A DNA stretch of 64,000 bases, taken from assembly GCF_003628555.1 (NCBI RefSeq), contig NZ_CP021731.1:3968001-4032000 (forward strand). Reading direction: 5' to 3'. The DNA is from Azoarcus sp. DN11. Its GTDB lineage: Bacteria > Pseudomonadota > Gammaproteobacteria > Burkholderiales > Rhodocyclaceae. Positions within the stretch are counted from its first letter, which is position 1. Every line of letters begins with the position of its first letter. The notes below the pieces were generated by a model that saw only the letters and a program-made list of their open reading frames with translations, had not been told where the DNA came from and ran no database searches. The position numbers and the translations under genes were made by a program. Below, one piece after another: positions 58,697 through 64,000 of the stretch.

Positions 58697-60340
58697 ATGG
58701 AATTCGACGCAGTCTTGCTCCCCCCTCGTCGTGCGGCCTGCATTGCCGCGGGACTCTGGCCCGATCGCACAATCAATGACGAACTGGACGCCTGCGTGGC
58801 CGAGTTTCCGGACAAGCTTGCGCTGACCGCGATGCGCGCCGAAAGCGGTGAGGTGCGGCGTTTCACCTACCGTGAGCTGGCGGCGCTGGCCGATCGCGTG
58901 GCCGTGGGTCTGTCCCGCCTGGGCGTAGGTCGCAACGACGTGGTGGCGATGCAGTTGCCCAACTGGTGGCAGTTCACGGTGCTGTATCTCGCCTGCACGC
59001 GCATCGGCGCGGTGGTCAATCCCCTGATGCCGATCTTCCGCGAGCGCGAGCTGTCGTTCATGCTCGGACACGGCGAGGCGAAAGTCTTCATCGTGCCGAA
59101 GACCTTCCGCGGCTGTGACCACGAGGCGATGGCGCGCGCGCTGCAGCCGGGCCTGCCGGCACTGCAGCGCATTGTCGTCGTCGACGGCGACGGCCCCGAC
59201 TCCTTCGAGGCGCTGCTCACCGCGCCGGCCTGGGAAAAGGAACCCGACGCCGCGGACATCCTTACGCGCAGCCGCCCCGGCCCGGACGACATCACGCTGC
59301 TGATGTACACCTCGGGCACCACCGGCGAGCCGAAGGGGGCGATGCACTCGGCCAACACGGTGATGGCGAACCTCGTGCAGTACGCGCGCAGGCTGCAACT
59401 CACCCACGACGACGTCGTCCTGATGGCCTCGCCGATGGCTCACCAGACGGGCGCGGCGTACGGAATGATGCTGCCGATCCTGTTGCGCGGCCGTTCCGTG
59501 ATCCTCAACAAATGGGAAGCCGCGAAGGCGATCGAGCTGATCCGGTCCGAAGGCGCGACCTTCACGATGGCTTCGACACCCTTCCTGACCGACCTGACGA
59601 AAACCGTGCAGGAGCTGGGGCTGCCGGTGCCGACCCTGAGAAGCTTCCTCTGCTCCGGCGCGCCGATCCCCGGCCCGCTGGTCGAGCAGGCGCGCAAGGT
59701 TCTCGGCACCAAGATCGTGTCCGCCTGGGGCATGACCGAAATCGGCGTCATCACGATGATCGACCTCGACGATGACGACGAGCGCGCCTGCTCGACCGAC
59801 GGCAAGGTGACCCACGGCGCCGAGATCCGGGTCGTCGATGAAGACGGCGTGGAGCTTCCGCGCGGATCCGTCGGCCGTCTCGTCGTGCGCACGTGTTCGG
59901 CCTTCGGCGGCTACCTCAAGCGCCCCCAATGGAACAACGTGGATGCCGACGGCTGGCTCGACTCGGGCGACGTCGCGAAGATGGACGAGGACGGTTACAT
60001 CCGCATCAGCGGCCGCAACAAGGACGTCGTCATCCGCGGCGGCGAGAACATTCCGGTGTTCGAGATCGAGTCCCTGCTGTATCGCCATCCCGCCGTCGAC
60101 CAGGTGGCGATCGTCGCCTACCCCGACGAGCGGCTCGGCGAGCGCTGCTGCGCCGTCGTCGTGCCCAAGCACGGCCACACGTTCGACTTCGCATCGATGG
60201 CCGACTTCCTGAAGGCACAGAAAGTCACCCTGCAGTACATCCCGGAGCGGCTGATCGTGCGCGACGAGATGCCGTCGACGGCGACGGGGAAGATCCAGAA
60301 GTTCAGGCTGCGCGAGCTGTTGCGCAACGGGCTGCTCTGA
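58697..60340 (+). CDS. AMP-dependent acyl-CoA ligase (medium-chain or cyclohexanecarboxylate type)
   Basis: 547 residues with the ligase motifs: LLMYTSGTTGEPKGAMHS (AMP binding), AWGMTEIG, DSGDVAKMDEDGYIRISGRNKD and the catalytic Lys in STATGKIQKFRL. The ATG at 58697 has AGGAGA upstream. It resembles cyclohexanecarboxylate- and medium-chain-acyl-CoA ligases; the true substrate is unknown. First gene of an operon with a MaoC hydratase and a GntP permease. Confidence 0.85.
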   Translation: MEFDAVLLPPRRAACIAAGLWPDRTINDELDACVAEFPDKLALTAMRAESGEVRRFTYRELAALADRVAVGLSRLGVGRNDVVAMQLPNWWQFTVLYLACTRIGAVVNPLMPIFRERELSFMLGHGEAKVFIVPKTFRGCDHEAMARALQPGLPALQRIVVVDGDGPDSFEALLTAPAWEKEPDAADILTRSRPGPDDITLLMYTSGTTGEPKGAMHSANTVMANLVQYARRLQLTHDDVVLMASPMAHQTGAAYGMMLPILLRGRSVILNKWEAAKAIELIRSEGATFTMASTPFLTDLTKTVQELGLPVPTLRSFLCSGAPIPGPLVEQARKVLGTKIVSAWGMTEIGVITMIDLDDDDERACSTDGKVTHGAEIRVVDEDGVELPRGSVGRLVVRTCSAFGGYLKRPQWNNVDADGWLDSGDVAKMDEDGYIRISGRNKDVVIRGGENIPVFEIESLLYRHPAVDQVAIVAYPDERLGERCCAVVVPKHGHTFDFASMADFLKAQKVTLQYIPERLIVRDEMPSTATGKIQKFRLRELLRNGLL

Positions 60341-60341
60341 C

Positions 60342-60785
60342 ATGGACACGTGTTACGAGGACGTCAACATAGGCGTCGAGCACGTTTCCCCCGGCAGGAC
60401 CATCACTGAAGCCGACATCGTCGCCTTTTCTGCCTTCACGGGTGACTGGTTTCCCCTGCATTCGGACGAGGAGTACAGCAAGCGCGGACCGTTCAAGACC
60501 CGGATCGCCCAGGGGCTCCTTGGCCTGGCCCTGACCGAGGGGATGAAGTTCCGCATTCCCGAGTTCATGAGAATGGCCTACGTCGCCTCCCTGTACTGGA
60601 ACTACCGATTCACGGCGCCCATTCACATCGGTGACACGCTGCGGCTCAAGGTTCGCATCGACAGCAAGCGCACGACCAAGAATCCGGAGCGCGGCCTCGT
60701 CGTCGAGTACATCGGCATGCTGAATCAACGCGACGAATTGGTCGGAGAGGGTGAGCACGGCCTGCTGATCCGCTGTCGTTCATAA
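60342..60785 (+). CDS. MaoC-like enoyl-CoA hydratase
   Basis: 147-residue single hot-dog domain with the R-specific hydratase motif GDWFPLHSDEEYSK and GPFKTRIAQGLLGLAL. The Asp/His pair (GD...LH) would be the catalytic dyad. It begins one base after the ligase stop. A hydratase or dehydratase step on the CoA ester made by the ligase is the natural inference. Confidence 0.82.
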   Translation: MDTCYEDVNIGVEHVSPGRTITEADIVAFSAFTGDWFPLHSDEEYSKRGPFKTRIAQGLLGLALTEGMKFRIPEFMRMAYVASLYWNYRFTAPIHIGDTLRLKVRIDSKRTTKNPERGLVVEYIGMLNQRDELVGEGEHGLLIRCRS

Positions 60786-60822
60786 GCGAATTTCACGAAA
60801 ACAAAAAGGAAGGAGACAAGCA

Positions 60823-61290
60823 ATGGAAAAGATCGTAAAGACCGCCAGACAACTGGTGGAGAAGACTGGACGCCATGTGGTTTCGGTCGCACCGGACGAA
60901 ACTGTCATGACGGTGCTGCAGGCGATGGCCGACAGGGACGTCAATGGCGTCCTGGTCATCGACAAGGGGCAGCTGGTCGGCATCGTCACCGAGCGCGACT
61001 ACGCCTTGAAGGTGGAACTCAAGGGCCGCACGGCCAAGGACACCCGGGCGCAGGAGATCATGACCCAGGACGTAATCTGCGCCTCCGCGGACGACTCCTG
61101 CGAGCGCTGCATGGAAGTCATGCACAAGGAGTGGGTGCGTCACCTCCCGGTGATCGAGCAGGGCAAGGTGATCGGCATGCTTTTCCTGCGCGACGTGCTG
61201 AAGGAAGTCGTCGCCGAGGACGAGCACCTCATCATGGATCTCGAGCGCGAGCGCATCGAGTCGGGTGGCAATACCGGCGGCAGCTACTGA
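60823..61290 (+). CDS. Two-CBS-domain protein
   Basis: 155 residues made of two CBS motifs (VVSVAPDETVMTVLQAMADRDVNGVLVIDKGQLVGIVTERDYA... and ...MTQDVICASADDSCERCMEVMHKEWVRHLPVIEQGKVIGML). Such small proteins bind adenosyl ligands and regulate enzymes or transporters; its location next to the GntP permease suggests control of uptake or of the pathway. AAGGAAGGAG precedes the ATG at 60823. Confidence 0.82.
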   Translation: MEKIVKTARQLVEKTGRHVVSVAPDETVMTVLQAMADRDVNGVLVIDKGQLVGIVTERDYALKVELKGRTAKDTRAQEIMTQDVICASADDSCERCMEVMHKEWVRHLPVIEQGKVIGMLFLRDVLKEVVAEDEHLIMDLERERIESGGNTGGSY

Positions 61291-61344
61291 GCCGGCATTG
61301 GCACCCCAACGCACTCGCCCCTAACCGCACTCGAGAGTCCTCAA

Positions 61345-62739
61345 ATGTACGATTTCATCGTCGCCGTCGCGGCGCTGGCCTTCCTCATGTTCGTCGCCTA
61401 CCGCGGATTCAGTGTCATCCTTTTCGCACCGGTGGCCGCGCTCGGCGCGGTGCTCTTGACCGATCCGTCGCTGGTACCCCCCATGTTTACCAGCGTGTTC
61501 ATGGACAAGATGGTCGCCTTCGTCAAACTCTACTTCCCGGTCTTCCTGCTGGGGGCGGTGTTCGGCAAGGTGATCGAACTGTCGGGCTTTTCGAAGTCCA
61601 TCGTGGCGGCCGTCATCAAGCTGGTGGGACGCGAGCGGACGATGCTCTCCATCGTGCTCGTCTGCGCCATCCTGACTTACGGCGGGGTATCGGTGTTCGT
61701 GGTGGTCTTCGCGGTCTACCCCTTCGCGGCCGAGATGTTCAGGCAGGCCGGCATCCCGAAGCGCCTCATCCCGGGAACCATCGCCCTGGGCGGCTTCACC
61801 TTCACGATGGACGCGCTGCCCGGCTCGCCGCAGATACAGAACATCATCCCAACGACCTTTTTCAAGACCAACACCTGGGCGGCTCCCTGGCTCGGCATCG
61901 CCGGCGCCGTCTTCATTCTCCTGGTGGGTCTCACTTATCTGAACTGGCGGCGCAAGCAGGCGGCGGCCCGAGGAGAAGGCTACGGCGAGGGCCACCACAA
62001 CGAGCCCGAGGCGTATGCCGACGAGGCGCTGCCCAACCCGTGGATCGCCATGCTGCCGCTGGTGATGGTGGGGGTGCTGAATCGGGTGTTCATCGGCTGG
62101 ATTCCGCAAGCCTACGGCGCAACCCACGAAATGACGCTGGCGGGTGGCACCAAACCCATCGTCACAGAAATCTCGAAGATCGCGGGCATCTGGGCCGTGG
62201 AAGCGGCACTCCTGGTGGGCATACTCACCGTGCTGGTGTTCGCCTTCAAGACGGTCAGCGCGAGGTTCGCCGAGGGCACCAAGGCGGCGGTAGCGGGCTC
62301 GCTCATGGCCTCGATGAACACCGCCTCCGAATATGGCTTCGGTGCCATCATCGCAGGCCTGCCGGGCTTCCTCATCATCGCCGACGCACTGAAGGCCATT
62401 CCCAATCCGCTGATCAATGAGGCGATCACGGTCACCACGCTGGCGGGCATCACCGGCTCCGCCACGGGCGGCATGAGTATCGCGCTCGCGGCGATGGCAG
62501 AGCAGTTCATCGCCGCTGCACACGCCACGGGGATCCCGCTGGAAGTCCTTCACCGAGTGGCCTCGATGTCCAGCGGCGGCATGGACACCCTGCCCCACAA
62601 CGGCGCCGTCATCACCCTGCTTGCAGTGACCGGCCTCACCCATCGCCAGTCCTACGGCGACATCTTCGCCGTCACCTGCATCAAGACCGCGTCGGTGTTC
62701 GTGGTCATTGCTTTCTACTACCTGACCGGCCTGTATTGA
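61345..62739 (+). CDS. GntP-family organic acid permease
   Basis: 464 residues with about 12 hydrophobic segments and the GntP-family stretch GGFTFTMDALPGSPQIQNI. Members carry gluconate, hydroxybutyrate and related hydroxy acids with protons. Following an acyl-CoA ligase it most likely imports the acid that the ligase activates. Converges with the cytochrome gene at 62781. Confidence 0.85.
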   Translation: MYDFIVAVAALAFLMFVAYRGFSVILFAPVAALGAVLLTDPSLVPPMFTSVFMDKMVAFVKLYFPVFLLGAVFGKVIELSGFSKSIVAAVIKLVGRERTMLSIVLVCAILTYGGVSVFVVVFAVYPFAAEMFRQAGIPKRLIPGTIALGGFTFTMDALPGSPQIQNIIPTTFFKTNTWAAPWLGIAGAVFILLVGLTYLNWRRKQAAARGEGYGEGHHNEPEAYADEALPNPWIAMLPLVMVGVLNRVFIGWIPQAYGATHEMTLAGGTKPIVTEISKIAGIWAVEAALLVGILTVLVFAFKTVSARFAEGTKAAVAGSLMASMNTASEYGFGAIIAGLPGFLIIADALKAIPNPLINEAITVTTLAGITGSATGGMSIALAAMAEQFIAAAHATGIPLEVLHRVASMSSGGMDTLPHNGAVITLLAVTGLTHRQSYGDIFAVTCIKTASVFVVIAFYYLTGLY

Positions 62740-62780
62740 GGACGCGACCGGGGGTCTTGGGGCCGCAGCGCGATCTCCCG

Positions 62781-63221
62781 CTACTGCGCCCCCAAGTACC
62801 GCAAATACGCCACCAACTCCCAAATCTGCTCCGCACTGAACGCCGCTCCCCACGGCGGCATCACATCCGCACCGACGCGCCCCTTCGTGATCGTCTCGAA
62901 CATCACAGGCACCGGCAGATCCTTGCGCCCCTTGAAATCCGGTGCCCGGCCGCCGACGCCCTCGAAGCCGTGGCAGTAGCCCGCGCAGGTCTTGTTGAAG
63001 CGCTTGCGGCCGGCTTCGATGCGCGCCGAATCGTCGAGCGCGAACGGCGCTTGCGGCTCGCCGACGGCGACATTCGCCTCAGTTGCAACATCCCGCGGCG
63101 GCGGCCCAACCGCCACGCACTCGAAAGACAGCCCCGCGCATAGCGCCAGCACCGCGACGGCCTGCCCCAACCGCTGGCCGCGACGGGAAAACGTCATCCC
63201 AAACATCATCGATTTACCCAT
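62781..63221 (-). CDS. Small cytochrome c with CX3CH heme site
   Basis: 146 residues with a signal peptide (QAVAVLALCAGLSFECVA). The heme site reads CAGYCHG, i.e. three residues between the cysteines instead of two; the axial Met is probably in VMPPWGA. Downstream of, and on the same strand as, the PQQ dehydrogenase gene, so it probably accepts electrons from it in the periplasm. A stem-loop with a T-run lies just upstream. Ribosome site GGGGAATT precedes the ATG at 63221. Confidence 0.82.
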   Translation of the reverse strand: MGKSMMFGMTFSRRGQRLGQAVAVLALCAGLSFECVAVGPPPRDVATEANVAVGEPQAPFALDDSARIEAGRKRFNKTCAGYCHGFEGVGGRAPDFKGRKDLPVPVMFETITKGRVGADVMPPWGAAFSAEQIWELVAYLRYLGAQ

Positions 63222-63233
63222 GGCAATTCCCCA

Positions 63234-63266
63234 GAAAAAACGGGGCGGCGATCCTTAACCGCCCCG
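63234..63266 (-). terminator. Terminator/attenuator between PQQ dehydrogenase and cytochrome c
   Basis: On the minus strand an 8-bp stem CGGGGCGG / CCGCCCCG with a 10-base loop is followed by six T. It ends 13 bp before the cytochrome start, so it either terminates the dehydrogenase transcript or lets part of it read through. Confidence 0.72.
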
Positions 63267-63316
63267 CGAACAAGAGCGGGAGCCAAGACCCGCCCAAGGA
63301 GGAAGACGAAAAGCGT

Positions 63317-64000
63317 TCAGTCGACCGTAAAGGCGATCAGCGCCGCGCCGCCCGGCAGGTCCTTGATCTGCGGGTAGGCGCCGGCGAGGAAGCCCGGCGC
63401 GTGCGAGCCCAGCCCGGTCGGCACGACGATGTACTGGCGCCCGCCCGCCGCGTAGCTCACCGGCCCGCCGCGCAGCCCTGAGCCGGCGTTGAAGCGCCAC
63501 AGCTCCTTGCCGTTGTCGGCGTCGTAGGCGTAGATGCGCCCTTCCATGTCGCCGGTGAACACCAGCCCGCCCGCAGTGGTCAGCACGCTGGAGAGCGGCG
63601 GCATGTCGTAGCGGATGCTCCACTTGACCTTGCCGGTCAGCGGATCGCGCGCGTCTAGCCGGCCGTGCGGCTTGTCGGCGGGCGGCGGCACGAGCTTGAT
63701 CTCGTCGATGCCGAGCGACAGCGACGAGATCGCCGTGAGGTTCGCCGGATCGTCGCGCCCGGCGACAACCTCGTTGCACACCTCCATCGCGTGCGAGTAC
63801 CACAGGCCCGTCTGCGGGTTGTAGGCGCCGTGGTTCCAACTCCGCGCGCCGAGCAGGTTCGGGCAGAAGAGTTTCTTCTTGCCCTCTTCCGGATACACCG
63901 GGTCGATCAGCCGTCCCGTCTTCGGGTCGATGCCCTTCACCCAATTCACGTTCTGCGCGAACTGCCACACGTTCTCGAGCTTGCCGTCGTCCTTGTCCAT
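63317..64000 (-). CDS. PQQ-dependent alcohol dehydrogenase (C-terminal part)
   Basis: The 3' 227 codons of an eight-bladed propeller quinoprotein; the 5' part is beyond the right edge. The W-docking style repeats are visible (GKVKWSIRYDMP, GGLVFTGDMEGRIYAYDADNGKELWRF) and the final GGRQYIVVPTGLGSHAPGF matches the methanol/ethanol dehydrogenase C terminus. PQQ-cofactor ligands and the Asp that distinguishes Ca from lanthanide forms lie upstream and cannot be judged. The cytochrome just downstream is its likely electron acceptor. Confidence 0.88.
   Translation of the reverse strand: MDKDDGKLENVWQFAQNVNWVKGIDPKTGRLIDPVYPEEGKKKLFCPNLLGARSWNHGAYNPQTGLWYSHAMEVCNEVVAGRDDPANLTAISSLSLGIDEIKLVPPPADKPHGRLDARDPLTGKVKWSIRYDMPPLSSVLTTAGGLVFTGDMEGRIYAYDADNGKELWRFNAGSGLRGGPVSYAAGGRQYIVVPTGLGSHAPGFLAGAYPQIKDLPGGAALIAFTVD

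Overview
The window looks like a chromosomal segment of a high-GC betaproteobacterium, most likely of the Azoarcus/Aromatoleum/Thauera group (Rhodocyclales). This is inferred from the combined gene content (acetoin dehydrogenase with its sigma-54 activator, a PQQ dehydrogenase with its cytochrome, waaA/tolC/pcm neighbourhood); no rRNA or marker gene is present to prove it. No tRNA, rRNA, CRISPR array or complete insertion sequence was seen.

1-31.6 kb: the 5' part of apaH, then a large surface-polysaccharide (O-antigen type) locus, all on the minus strand. It is a mosaic. One block resembles the wbpV-wbpL-wbpM end of Pseudomonas O-antigen loci (QuiNAc/FucNAc-type sugar plus the lipid-carrier initiator). 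A second block has a Wzx flippase, several glycosyltransferases and gmd/rmd for GDP-D-rhamnose. A conspicuously AT-rich island (about 13.9-18.1 kb) encodes a GtrB-like transferase, a small EamA/ArnE-like membrane protein, a methyltransferase and a large membrane protein. Then follow rfbBAC with only a decayed rfbD, a three-domain glycosyltransferase, a methyltransferase with a repeat-built coiled coil, the ABC exporter wzt/wzm (wzm frameshifted), manC and a UDP-glucuronate epimerase-like gene.

31.9-41.7 kb: waaA on the plus strand, a patch of decayed toxin-antitoxin genes, and a minus-strand run tetR - RND adaptor - RND pump - pcm - rhodanese - tolC, with a palindromic operator upstream of tetR.

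41.7-50.4 kb: a carbonic-anhydrase-like protein with altered active-site residues, a yybP-ykoY (Mn) riboswitch before a GDT1-family cation exporter, a TPP riboswitch before thiD-thiC, a small phosphoesterase, a frameshifted diheme cytochrome c and a tiny lipoprotein.

49.2-57.0 kb: acoA-acoB-acoC-lipA-thiS-thiG run together on the minus strand, joining acetoin dehydrogenase to genes for lipoate insertion and for the thiazole half of thiamine, i.e. both cofactors of the enzyme. A -24/-12 promoter and palindromic upstream sites lie between this run and the divergent activator acoR, whose DNA-binding end is displaced by a one-base frameshift. The thiG/thiS junction carries a 139-bp tandem duplication.

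57.1-64 kb: a DUF4160/DUF2442 pair, a LysR regulator divergent from an acyl-CoA ligase - MaoC hydratase - CBS protein - GntP permease cluster with an array of palindromic sites between them, then a small cytochrome c with an unusual CX3CH heme motif and the 3' part of a PQQ-dependent alcohol dehydrogenase running off the right edge. At least four genes carry single-base frameshifts; whether these are mutations or sequencing errors cannot be decided from the sequence alone.
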